A stretch of 30,295 bases of DNA from Deltaproteobacteria bacterium (GTDB lineage Bacteria; Myxococcota; Polyangia; Haliangiales; Haliangiaceae): assembly GCA_018262455.1 (NCBI GenBank), contig JAGSPR010000067.1, forward strand, positions 1-30,295. Direction: 5' to 3'. Shown in pieces: positions 1-6,709 of the stretch. Both the position numbers and the translations under genes were made by a program. Below the pieces are notes generated by a model. That model was not told the origin of the DNA and did no database searches. It worked only from the letters and a program-made list of their open reading frames with translations. The stretch's first letter is position 1. Every line of letters starts with the position of its first letter.

Positions 1-1154
1 GCCGTGTCGGATCCGGCCGTGTCCGGCTTGGTCGTGTCCGGCTTGGTCGTGTCCGGCTTGTCGGCATTCTCGACCTTGTCGGCGGAGCCCGCGCTGGCGA
101 CTTTCTCGGCCTCCGGCTCCTTCGAGTCCTTCTTGCCCAGCATGACGACGACGAGGACCACCGCGGCCACCGCGAGCAGGCCCACGGAGCCGATCAGGAT
201 GTACATCAGCTTGCTGTTGTTCTGCGATCGCGACGTCGGCACGATCACCGCGGGCTCCGAGAACCCGCCGCCGCCGAACACCGGCAGGTCATCGATCGAG
301 CCGATCGCAGACGAGGTCGTCGGCTTCATCGCCCCACCGCCGCCGCCGAGGTACGCGTTCGCCATCGAGCGGATGTCGATGAGGCCTGAGCCCTCGCCGC
401 CCCCCTGGCCAGTCGCGTGCCCCTGCATCGTGGCGCCGCTGCTGGCCGCCGCCGGAGCGGGCTTGTCACTCGCGAGCTGGGCGAGGTTGTTGAGCGAGAA
501 CAGCACCGAGTTCTCGTTGCGCTCGCCACGGAGCTTGGCGTTGGCCGCTTCCTTCTGCTGCTGGGCCGACATGGCTGCCGGCTTGCTGCCGAACAGATCG
601 CCACCATCATCGTCCCCGTGCCGCGCGCTCGCCGAGGCGGCCGCGAACAGGTCACCCGGATCGCTCCGGACGGTGCCGCCTTCCTCGCCGCCATGGCCTT
701 GGCCGCCGAACATCGCGGCAACCGCACCGGCGCCGCCACCACCGGCGGTGGCGCTTCCCGACGCGACGAACGCGGCGAACGCATCGACCTGGGCGAGCGG
801 GAGCCAGTCGGCGAAGCCTTCGCGCCACGCGTAGGTCTCGGCATCGATCTCGCCGCTCGAGAACCGCTGCTGCACTTCGGCCGCCGTCATCGGCCCGACC
901 TGATCCTGATTGATCACCACGTGCCACACCGACTCGTCGCCGGCCGGGGCCTGGTCGCCACCTTCATAGCCGTAGTCGTAGACGCGGGTCGCTTTCTCCT
1001 GCGCCGGCGCTGCGACGGCTTCGGCTGCGCCTGCACCGCCGCGCACGACGATGATGTTGCTGCACTTCTTGCAGCGAATCTTGAAGACCTTGCCTTGGAC
1101 CTTATCGTCCGAGATCGAGTACTTGGCCTGACAAGCGTCGCAGACGATCTTCAT
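1..1154 (-). CDS. GltJ/AgmX-like zinc-ribbon + GYF membrane protein (3' end outside window)
   Basis: The reading frame opens at ATG 1154 and stays open to the window edge, so 384 residues are visible and the C-terminus is missing. Residues 1-35 form a zinc ribbon of the MJ0042 type (CxxC at 5-8 and 28-31). Residues 76-126 match a GYF_2 domain (WHVVINQDQVGPMT start, W110 and W118). A conserved short segment NENSVLFSLNNLAQLA lies at 214-229, then a Gly/Ala-rich linker, one membrane helix at about 316-340, and a TKPDT repeat. This order is that of Myxococcus GltJ (AgmX), an inner-membrane part of the gliding machinery whose cytoplasmic zinc ribbon and GYF domain contact regulators; the periplasmic C-terminal TonB-like part would lie outside the window. 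Myxococcota carry paralogues, so a motility role is not assured. A GGAT-type ribosome site precedes the ATG. Confidence 0.8.
   Translation of the reverse strand, partial: MKIVCDACQAKYSISDDKVQGKVFKIRCKKCSNIIVVRGGAGAAEAVAAPAQEKATRVYDYGYEGGDQAPAGDESVWHVVINQDQVGPMTAAEVQQRFSSGEIDAETYAWREGFADWLPLAQVDAFAAFVASGSATAGGGGAGAVAAMFGGQGHGGEEGGTVRSDPGDLFAAASASARHGDDDGGDLFGSKPAAMSAQQQKEAANAKLRGERNENSVLFSLNNLAQLASDKPAPAAASSGATMQGHATGQGGGEGSGLIDIRSMANAYLGGGGGAMKPTTSSAIGSIDDLPVFGGGGFSEPAVIVPTSRSQNNSKLMYILIGSVGLLAVAAVVLVVVMLGKKDSKEPEAEKVASAGSADKVENADKPDTTKPDTTKPDTAGSDT
19..60 (-). repeat. 15-bp tandem repeat encoding TKPDT units
   Basis: A 15-bp unit (gtgtccggcttggtc on the + strand) occurs at 19-33 and 34-48 with a partial third copy at 49-60. 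It lies inside the GltJ/AgmX-like gene and encodes a Thr-Lys-Pro-Asp-Thr repeat just after the membrane helix, probably a flexible periplasmic linker. Confidence 0.85.
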
Positions 1155-1271
1155 GTTGCATCCTGCATACGTGGTTCGCCCATTTGAGAAGTGGGACCCC
1201 CGGATCCGGCACTCCTTGGAGAAATGATCGTATCACAGGGGCCCTGGCGGAACGCCAGTACGCAGCGGCGG

Positions 1272-2573
1272 TTAGGCGAACGGATCGTGCAGGCGGATGG
1301 TCTCGGTCCGGTCCGGTCCGACGGAGACGAGGCAGAACGGCACCCCCGCCATCCGCTCGATGGTCTCGACGTACGCGCGCGCCGGAGCGGGCAGATCGGT
1401 GACATCCCGAGCGTCTGACGGCAGCCGGCCCCAGCCGGGAAAACTCGCATAGATGGGCTCGGCGCGCGCGATGTCATCCGGATCGATCGGCGGCTCATCG
1501 AGCTCCTTGCCGTCCACCTTGTAGGCAACGCAGACCCGAACCTCCCCGAGGTCCCCGAGCACATCGAGCTTGGTGAGCGCGAGCGACTGCATGCCCGAGA
1601 GCCGGACGCCCATCCGTAGCGCGGGGAGATCGAGCCAGCCGCAACGGCGCGGCCGACCGGTGGTCGCACCGAACTCGCCACCCGCCACCCGCAGCCGATC
1701 GCCGGCCTCGCCGTGCAGCTCGGTCGGGAACGGGCCGCCGCCAACCCGGGTCGCGTAGGCCTTCGTGATCCCGACGACCGCGTCGATCTGGGTCGGCCCG
1801 ATGCCGGCGCTCTGACAGGCGCCCGCCGCGATCGTCGACGACGACGTGACGTACGGATACGTGCCGTGATCGAGATCGAGCAGGCAGCCCTGCGCCCCCT
1901 CGAACAGCACGTGGTGGCCCTGTGCGATCTCGCGCGCGACGTGCCTGCCGGCATCGCCGGTATGGGGCGCGAGCCGCTGGCCGGCCACGAGCGCGTCTTC
2001 GATCCACTTCGCGACCTCGGCCTGCCCCGGCACGGTACCGCCGAGGTGGGTGATCAAGGGCGCGAGCTCGTCGAGGTTCGCCATGACCAGGTCGCGCAAC
2101 CGCTGCGGCTTGAGCAGATCACGCATGCGCACGCCGCGTCGGCCCGCCTTCGCCTCGTACGCCGGTCCGATCCCGCGCCGGGTCGTACCGATCGCGGTGC
2201 CGGTGGTCGCGCCGTGGTCCTCGCGCAGCCCGTCGATCAGCTTGTGATACGGCAGGATCACGTGCGCGCCGAGCCCGACGAGCAGCTCGCCCTGCATGAG
2301 CAAGCCGCGCGATTGACAGTCGGCGAGCTCCTCGAGCAGCGTGTGCGGGTCGATCACCATGCCGTCCCCGAGCACGCAGGCCTTGCCCGGATGGCACACG
2401 CCCGACGGCACCAGGTGCGTCACGAGCTTCTTGCCTTCGATCACGAGCGTATGGCCGGCGTTTGCACCACCGCCGTAGCGCACGACCGTGTGCGCGCGCT
2501 CGGTGAACAGGTCCACGACCTTGCCTTTGCCTTCATCGCCCCACTGGGCGCCGACGACGATCACTACTGACAT
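1272..2573 (-). CDS. purA: Adenylosuccinate synthetase
   Basis: A 433-residue cytoplasmic enzyme that joins IMP and aspartate with GTP to make adenylosuccinate, the first committed step from IMP to AMP. The N-terminus carries the phosphate loop GDEGKGK (12-18) with the catalytic Asp13, and GGGANAGHT (34-42) with the catalytic His41; both sit at the same numbers as in the E. coli enzyme. Length is normal for the family. The ATG directly follows the hisZ stop codon, with an AAGGAGG ribosome site 7 nt upstream inside the end of hisZ, so translation is probably coupled. The stop is TAA at 1272-1274. The hisZ-purA pairing is common in Proteobacteria. Confidence 0.97.
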   Translation of the reverse strand: MSVVIVVGAQWGDEGKGKVVDLFTERAHTVVRYGGGANAGHTLVIEGKKLVTHLVPSGVCHPGKACVLGDGMVIDPHTLLEELADCQSRGLLMQGELLVGLGAHVILPYHKLIDGLREDHGATTGTAIGTTRRGIGPAYEAKAGRRGVRMRDLLKPQRLRDLVMANLDELAPLITHLGGTVPGQAEVAKWIEDALVAGQRLAPHTGDAGRHVAREIAQGHHVLFEGAQGCLLDLDHGTYPYVTSSSTIAAGACQSAGIGPTQIDAVVGITKAYATRVGGGPFPTELHGEAGDRLRVAGGEFGATTGRPRRCGWLDLPALRMGVRLSGMQSLALTKLDVLGDLGEVRVCVAYKVDGKELDEPPIDPDDIARAEPIYASFPGWGRLPSDARDVTDLPAPARAYVETIERMAGVPFCLVSVGPDRTETIRLHDPFA

Positions 2574-3821
2574 CTACGAGCCTCCTTGCAACAACATCAC
2601 GAGCGCCTCGACATCGGCCGGCGCAGCCTGGCGCGTGTCATCCGCGCGGACGAGCTCGCGCCGATCGACGAGCATCGCCAGATCGAGCCCGGCGCCCCGC
2701 AGCCAGCTCGCGGACGGAGCCGTCGCGCAGGTCACGGCCCGCACGCCGCGCGCACGAAGCTGACGCGCGAGCGCGGCCGCCCCCGCGCCGAACACCGCGA
2801 CGCCACGCGCGGCCGGTCCTGCCGCGACCTCCATCGCGCCCTGCGCCTGGGCGAGCGCCTCGACGTCGATCGCGAAGCCGGTCGCGCGCGCCGGTCGACC
2901 ATAGCGACCGATCAGCTCGTCGTAGCGGCCGCCGCGGAGCACCGCATCGGGCGCGCCCGCCGCGTAGCCCGCGAACCGCACGCCCGTGTAGTAGTCGAAC
3001 CCCCGGACGTCACCAAGATCGATCGTGATGGCGGGTGGCACTGGATCCGCGAGCTCGGCGAACGCGGCGAGCACGGCGGCGAGCTGGTCGAGCGCCCGTC
3101 GGACCTCGGCCGGCCACGCCAGCGCCAGCGCGCGCGCGAGCGTCTTGTCCGCGGCCCCCCACAGCGAGCCGAGCGCCTCGGCGAGCGCCGCGACCTCGGA
3201 CGGCAGCGTCTGGGCGGCCGCCCGCAGCCCCGCACGATCCTTGCGAGCCAGCGCCGTGGCGAGCCGTGCCCGGGTGTCGTCGTCGGGCGCCGCCCCTAGC
3301 ACGTAGCGCACGGGCGCGACATGCCCGACATCGAGCCGGGTCTCCGGCAAGCCCGCGGCCGCCAGGGCCGCCGCCGCCACGGCGAGCACCTCGGCATCCC
3401 CGCTCGGCTCGCTCGCATCGATCAGCTCGATGCCGGCCTGCAGGATCTCGCGCTGCCCCAGCTCGTCCGCGAGCCGCCCCGACAGCCGATAGACGAGCCC
3501 CTCGTAGCACAGCCGCACGGGCCCCTCGTGATCGGCGAGCCGGGTCGCCACCAGGCGGGCAACCTGCGCGGTGATATCGGGCCGCAGCGCCACCACCTCG
3601 CCGGTCCCCGGCTCGACGAACCGGATCGCGGCCGCGCGGGCATCGTGCCCGAGCCCGCGCTCGAGCACGTCGGCACACTCGAACACCGGCGTGATGATCC
3701 GCGCGTAGCCCCAGGCGTCGAACACGCCGGTCACGCGTGCCGCGAGCGAGACCCTGCGGGCTGCCGCGCGCGGCAGGAAGTCGCGGACGCCGGACGGCAA
3801 GCGGATCGGTGGAGCAGACAA
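2574..3821 (-). CDS. hisZ: ATP phosphoribosyltransferase regulatory subunit (HisZ)
   Basis: A 415-residue HisRS-like protein. HisZ is a catalytically inactive relative of histidyl-tRNA synthetase that associates with the short form of HisG and mediates histidine feedback on the first step of histidine synthesis. The opening LPSGVRDFLP, the motif-2 region with RPDITAQVAR, and RGFDYYTGV followed by GGRYDELIGRYG are visible. The normal C-terminal anticodon-binding domain is reduced to a short Rossmann-like remainder (from about residue 340). HisZ is preferred over HisRS because of that reduction and the neighbouring purA. The start is a TTG at 3821, with a TAGGG-like site before it; no in-frame ATG lies close by. 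It begins 11 bp after the small lipoprotein ends and abuts purA. No hisG is in the window. Confidence 0.88.
   Translation of the reverse strand: MSAPPIRLPSGVRDFLPRAAARRVSLAARVTGVFDAWGYARIITPVFECADVLERGLGHDARAAAIRFVEPGTGEVVALRPDITAQVARLVATRLADHEGPVRLCYEGLVYRLSGRLADELGQREILQAGIELIDASEPSGDAEVLAVAAAALAAAGLPETRLDVGHVAPVRYVLGAAPDDDTRARLATALARKDRAGLRAAAQTLPSEVAALAEALGSLWGAADKTLARALALAWPAEVRRALDQLAAVLAAFAELADPVPPAITIDLGDVRGFDYYTGVRFAGYAAGAPDAVLRGGRYDELIGRYGRPARATGFAIDVEALAQAQGAMEVAAGPAARGVAVFGAGAAALARQLRARGVRAVTCATAPSASWLRGAGLDLAMLVDRRELVRADDTRQAAPADVEALVMLLQGGS
2581..2587 (-). promoter_or_regulatory. Ribosome binding site of purA inside hisZ
   Basis: AAGGAGG lies in the last codons of hisZ, 7 nt before the purA ATG. 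It fixes the purA start and supports coupled translation across the stop/start junction. Confidence 0.85.
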
Positions 3822-3832
3822 AGCGCCCTACT

Positions 3833-3934
3833 CTACCTGAGGAACGGCGGATGCCCCCCGTCGCCGAGGAGATCTTGATCCTTGTGATCGCCACACGCCG
3901 CCGCGACCACGGCGAGCGCCGCGATCCGGATCAT
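3833..3934 (-). CDS. 33-residue lipoprotein-like small protein
   Basis: A short frame starts at ATG 3934, overlapping the TGA of the upstream PH-like gene by 4 bp (ATGA), and ends with TAG at 3833-3835, 11 bp before hisZ. The protein opens with M-I-R-I and a hydrophobic stretch ALAVVAAAC, which resembles a lipoprotein signal with Cys14 as the lipidated residue; the mature part would be only 20 residues, mostly charged (CGDHKDQDLLGDGG start). The tight overlap argues for co-translation. Such tiny lipoproteins are often missed by annotation. The signal is short (13 residues before Cys), so membrane targeting is uncertain, and a chance frame cannot be excluded. Confidence 0.5.
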   Translation of the reverse strand: MIRIAALAVVAAACGDHKDQDLLGDGGHPPFLR

Positions 3935-4728
3935 CCCGGGGTGACGCTCTGCGGCGGGAACCAGTACGGCTGGCCGTCTGGCATCGTGCACAGGTACTGA
4001 CCGTTCGCGGCCTGGGAGATCGTCGCCGGGTAGCGGTTGCCGTCCTGCGCGGTGACGAGGACGCGGGTGCCGGGCGCGAAGCCCTGTGGCTGCTGGTGCG
4101 GCATCTGCGGCTGCTGCGCGTACGCCTGCTGCATCTGCGGCTGCTGGTGCTGCATCTGCGGCTGCTGGTGCTGCATCTGCGGTTGCTGGTGCTGCGGCTG
4201 CTGCATCTGCGGCTGCGGGTACCCCTGCTGCATCTGCGGCTGCCCCTGCTGCAACTGCGGCTGCTGCATCTGCGGCGCACCGGCGGCGAGCTGGGCGAGC
4301 TGGCCCGAGCCGATCATCGTCGGCACCTGCTCGAGGAACTGCTTGGTGCCGATCACCTTCTTGTTCCACGGCGAGATCCGCAGCGTCGTCGGCGCGCCCT
4401 GGTGGAACAGGAACGTCATCGATCGGTTGTTCGCGAGCCCGCTCGTGGTGCAGCCCTTGAGGTTGCGCGCGTCGTACTCCTCGAGGCCGAGGTTCATCTG
4501 CTTCGGACCGCCGGACCAGAAGCTCATCTTGGTGCGGATCAGGATCAGCCGGCGGTTCGTGAGCACCACGTAGTACGCCTTGGTGATGATGAACAACAGC
4601 AGCCCTCCGACGAGCAGGATCTGCATCGCGAGCCCAGGCTGCCGGCGCATGTACGCGCTCTGGAGCACCTGCTCGCCGGGTTGCAGCATGGGCATGATCT
4701 GACTCTGGAGGTATTCGTCGTTCGTCAC
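3931..4728 (-). CDS. Membrane protein: PH-like domain, Q-rich repeat, SH3/Tudor-like C-terminus
   Basis: 265 residues from a GTG at 4728. One membrane helix at about 32-56 (GLAMQILLVGGLLLFIITK) is followed by a bacterial PH-like segment recognisable by YYVVLTNRRLILIRT and a hydrophobic strand pattern up to about residue 140. Residues 152-220 are a Gln/Pro/Met-rich low-complexity tract with QPQMQHQ repeats. The last ~45 residues (GTRVLVTAQDGNRYPATI start, ending with PYWFPPQSV) look like a small beta-barrel of the SH3/Tudor/agenet type. Function is unknown; the architecture suggests a cytoplasmic scaffold tethered to the membrane. It heads the apparent operon with the small lipoprotein, hisZ and purA. 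A TAGTTT box lies 6 nt before the GTG and there is no ribosome site. Confidence 0.75.
   Translation of the reverse strand: MTNDEYLQSQIMPMLQPGEQVLQSAYMRRQPGLAMQILLVGGLLLFIITKAYYVVLTNRRLILIRTKMSFWSGGPKQMNLGLEEYDARNLKGCTTSGLANNRSMTFLFHQGAPTTLRISPWNKKVIGTKQFLEQVPTMIGSGQLAQLAAGAPQMQQPQLQQGQPQMQQGYPQPQMQQPQHQQPQMQHQQPQMQHQQPQMQQAYAQQPQMPHQQPQGFAPGTRVLVTAQDGNRYPATISQAANGQYLCTMPDGQPYWFPPQSVTPG
4110..4275 (-). repeat. 21-bp repeat coding the Q-rich tract
   Basis: Repeats of a 21-bp unit (ctgctggtgctgcatctgcgg on the + strand in exact or diverged copies) fill this stretch and encode QPQMQHQ-type heptads in the PH-like protein. Such tracts change length by slippage. Confidence 0.8.
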
Positions 4729-4734
4729 GGGGCG

Positions 4735-4740
4735 AAACTA
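4735..4740 (-). promoter_or_regulatory. Candidate -10 box, leaderless start of PH-like gene
   Basis: TAGTTT on the minus strand, 6 nt upstream of the GTG at 4728. No Shine-Dalgarno sequence is present, so the transcript probably begins at or next to the start codon. Confidence 0.5.
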
Positions 4741-4860
4741 CCAGAGTCTCCGGGTGGACTGACAGACTCCCGCCCTCGTGATCGTGGTGAATCCAAGGGG
4801 TCATTGCCAGAATTGCCGGGTCACCCGATGCCAGGTCGACGCGGGCCCCCACAGGGGAAG

Positions 4861-4894
4861 GTCGGGACACCCGGCGTCGATGTCGGGACGCCGG
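4861..4894 (+). repeat. Direct repeat upstream of the fusion-enzyme promoter
   Basis: GTCGGGACACCCGG (4861-4874) and GTCGGGACGCCGG (4882-4894) repeat with a 21-bp period, two helical turns, ending 10 bp before the TATGCT box. The placement suits a regulator binding site. The rest of the 188-bp divergent gap (4729-4916) shows nothing clear. Confidence 0.35.
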
Positions 4895-4904
4895 CCAGCG
4901 CGTA

Positions 4905-4910
4905 TATGCT
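4905..4910 (+). promoter_or_regulatory. Candidate -10 box, leaderless start of fusion enzyme
   Basis: TATGCT, 6 nt before the GTG at 4917, with no ribosome site between them. No convincing -35 box is visible. Confidence 0.5.
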
Positions 4911-4916
4911 GCGGGC

Positions 4917-6359
4917 GTGCTCGATCCATCCACCCGCGTTCGCGCAGCGATCGTCCGGATCGTCGATCACGGCGAATCCACGACGGTGATCGGCCCGCGC
5001 GGCGCGCTGCGATTCGACGGTGACTCCGCCGGGCTCCTGCGGGCCGTGCTCGACCTCCACGGCAGCCCGCTCACCCGCGCCGAGCTGTTGACCGCGCTGG
5101 CCGAGCAGTCCGGCGGCGAGGTTCCGGATCGTCCGGTCGACGAGCTGATGACGCTGCTCGAACGCGAAGGCGTGCTGGTAGTGCCCCGCGCGGCCCCCGC
5201 GAAGTCGTTCGCGATCCCGCGCCGGATCGTCCTGGGGATCTCGGGCGCGGTGGCCGCGGTCGACGCGCCGGTGCTCGTCCGCGGGTTACAGGCGATCGGC
5301 TGCGAGGTGCGGGTCGCGCTGACCAAGACGGCGCAGCGCTTCGTGTCGGTGGCCGCGCTCCAGGCGCTCACGCATCATCAAGTGTGGCGCGCCCTGTGGC
5401 AGCGCGACGAGGCCACGCCGGTGCCCCACATCAACCTCGCCGAGTGGGCCGAGCTCGTCCTGGTGTGGCCTGCGAGCGCCACGACGCTGGCGCGGATCGC
5501 GACCGGCGACTGCTCGGATCTGGTCTCGGCGATCGTCACCGCGACGCGCGCTGCGGTGGTGGTGGCGCCCTCGATGAACGACGGCATGTACAGCTCGCCC
5601 GCGGTGCAGGGGAACCTCGAGACCCTGCGCACGCATGGTCGCTGGCTCGTCCATCCGACCCTCGGTTTGGAGGTCGCGCACCGACCCGAAGACCGGCGTC
5701 CGATGTACGGACCCGCCGCGCCACCCTCCGCGATGCTCGACATCGTGCGTCACCTGCTCGTCGAGATCGTGCCGCGGCCGCGCCTGCCGCAGGGCGAGGC
5801 CGGCTGGGAGCGGCTGTGGTCGACGACGCCCCTCGATCAGATGACGTGGCACGCCGACACCGTGGAGCCGCCGCTCGCGGCTGCACTCGAGGCCCATGCG
5901 GGCGCGGGCAAGCGGCTGCTCGATCTCGGCACCGGCGCTGGCAAGGTCGCGATCGCCGCCGCGCGTCGCGGCTATCGCGTGACCGCGAGTGACCTCGCCC
6001 CGAGCGCGCTCGGCAAGGCCCGCGAGCGCGCCGGCGCGCTGCCCATCCTGTTCGTCCTCGATGACATCACGGCGACGCGGCTCGACGGCAGGTACGACGT
6101 CGCCGTCGATTGCGGCCTGCTCCACTGCCTGCCGCGCGACCGCTGGCCGGCCTACGCCGCGGCGGTCACCGAGCTCGTCGTCCCGGGTGGATCGCTGCTG
6201 GTCATCGCCCACCAACCGGGCGCGGACCTCGGCACGACCGCCGTGTCCTCGGACGACCTGGCCGCCCTGCTGCCTGGCTTCGAGCTCGTCGCGGCCGTGC
6301 CGACCACCCTGTCCGGTGGAGAAGCGCGACTCTTCGAGCTCCGGCATCGAGTAGGATGA
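4917..6359 (+). CDS. PqqD-like / LanD-CoaC-like flavoprotein / methyltransferase fusion
   Basis: 480 residues in three parts. Residues ~25-90 resemble a PqqD-like winged-helix domain (LLRAVLDLHGSPLTRAELL start, helix pairs ending EREGVLVVP), the fold used as a peptide-recognition element in RiPP enzymes. Residues ~102-290 are a flavoprotein of the HFCD family (CoaC/EpiD): GISGAVAA, the active-site His171 in HINLAEWAELVLVWPAS, the PASANT-like PASATT (185-190) and the substrate motif APSMNDGMY (217-225). Residues ~320-480 are a class I SAM methyltransferase with motif I LLDLGTGAG at ~334. In CoaBC the flavoprotein is followed by CoaB; here CoaB is replaced by the methyltransferase. The known family reaction is oxidative decarboxylation of a C-terminal or pantothenoyl cysteine; the substrate here is unknown. 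The small Cys-rich gene starts 4 bp downstream. A methylating RiPP-type maturase is an inference. Confidence 0.8.
   Translation: MLDPSTRVRAAIVRIVDHGESTTVIGPRGALRFDGDSAGLLRAVLDLHGSPLTRAELLTALAEQSGGEVPDRPVDELMTLLEREGVLVVPRAAPAKSFAIPRRIVLGISGAVAAVDAPVLVRGLQAIGCEVRVALTKTAQRFVSVAALQALTHHQVWRALWQRDEATPVPHINLAEWAELVLVWPASATTLARIATGDCSDLVSAIVTATRAAVVVAPSMNDGMYSSPAVQGNLETLRTHGRWLVHPTLGLEVAHRPEDRRPMYGPAAPPSAMLDIVRHLLVEIVPRPRLPQGEAGWERLWSTTPLDQMTWHADTVEPPLAAALEAHAGAGKRLLDLGTGAGKVAIAAARRGYRVTASDLAPSALGKARERAGALPILFVLDDITATRLDGRYDVAVDCGLLHCLPRDRWPAYAAAVTELVVPGGSLLVIAHQPGADLGTTAVSSDDLAALLPGFELVAAVPTTLSGGEARLFELRHRVG
6352..6357 (+). promoter_or_regulatory. Candidate -10 box before the Cys-rich gene
   Basis: TAGGAT overlaps the end of the fusion-enzyme gene and lies 6 nt before the GTG at 6364, the same arrangement as other starts here. 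The small gene may therefore also have its own transcript. Confidence 0.45.
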
Positions 6360-6363
6360 CCCG

Positions 6364-6603
6364 GTGAAGCGCACCCTGCGAATCCCGCTCGCCCTCTCGG
6401 TCGTCGTGATGACCGGCGTCACCGCCGCCACCACGCTGAACTGTGGAGACGACGCCTCGCCGACCGCAGATGCCAACGCGAACTGCACGGTGTTTTGCGT
6501 CTACGAGCAGACCGACAACGGGAACTGCCCGTTCCCGACGTGTGCCACCGGCCCCAACCTGGATCAGTGTCCGACCGGGTGCATCGCCGAACCCCTCGGT
6601 TGA
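6364..6603 (+). CDS. Small secreted cysteine-rich protein
   Basis: 79 residues from a GTG, 4 bp after the fusion enzyme. Residues 1-22 form a basic start plus hydrophobic stretch (signal sequence). Cys27 in the sequence TLNCGDD may be lipidated, although the lipobox is poor; otherwise signal peptidase I could cut after TA near residue 21. Six further cysteines follow at 41, 45, 55, 60, 69 and 73, enough for three disulfides, with a final CPTGC and tail IAEPLG. I do not recognise a family. Its position makes it the obvious candidate partner or substrate of the upstream enzyme, but the protein does not end in Cys as LanD-type substrates do, so that link is unproven. Confidence 0.7.
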   Translation: MKRTLRIPLALSVVVMTGVTAATTLNCGDDASPTADANANCTVFCVYEQTDNGNCPFPTCATGPNLDQCPTGCIAEPLG

Positions 6604-6709
6604 TGAGCTCTCACCCGCTCGGTCGAGCGGGACCTGCTCCTCTTCCTGACTGCACGAGATCTCGCAAGCCCGTGCGCGTGCGCGTGGACCGGGCTACCGT
6701 TGGTGAGCT

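Noticed and set aside
2574..3821. Histidyl-tRNA synthetase instead of HisZ
   Set aside because: The C-terminal anticodon-binding domain is reduced, and the position before purA is typical of hisZ.
4110..4275. Regular 21-bp repeats that look a little like a CRISPR array
   Set aside because: There are no unique spacers and the repeats stay in frame as QPQMQHQ codons.
5989..6354. Alternative frame inside the methyltransferase part
   Set aside because: Its product is an Arg/Ser/Pro-rich shadow without any motif, and the main frame carries clear methyltransferase motifs.
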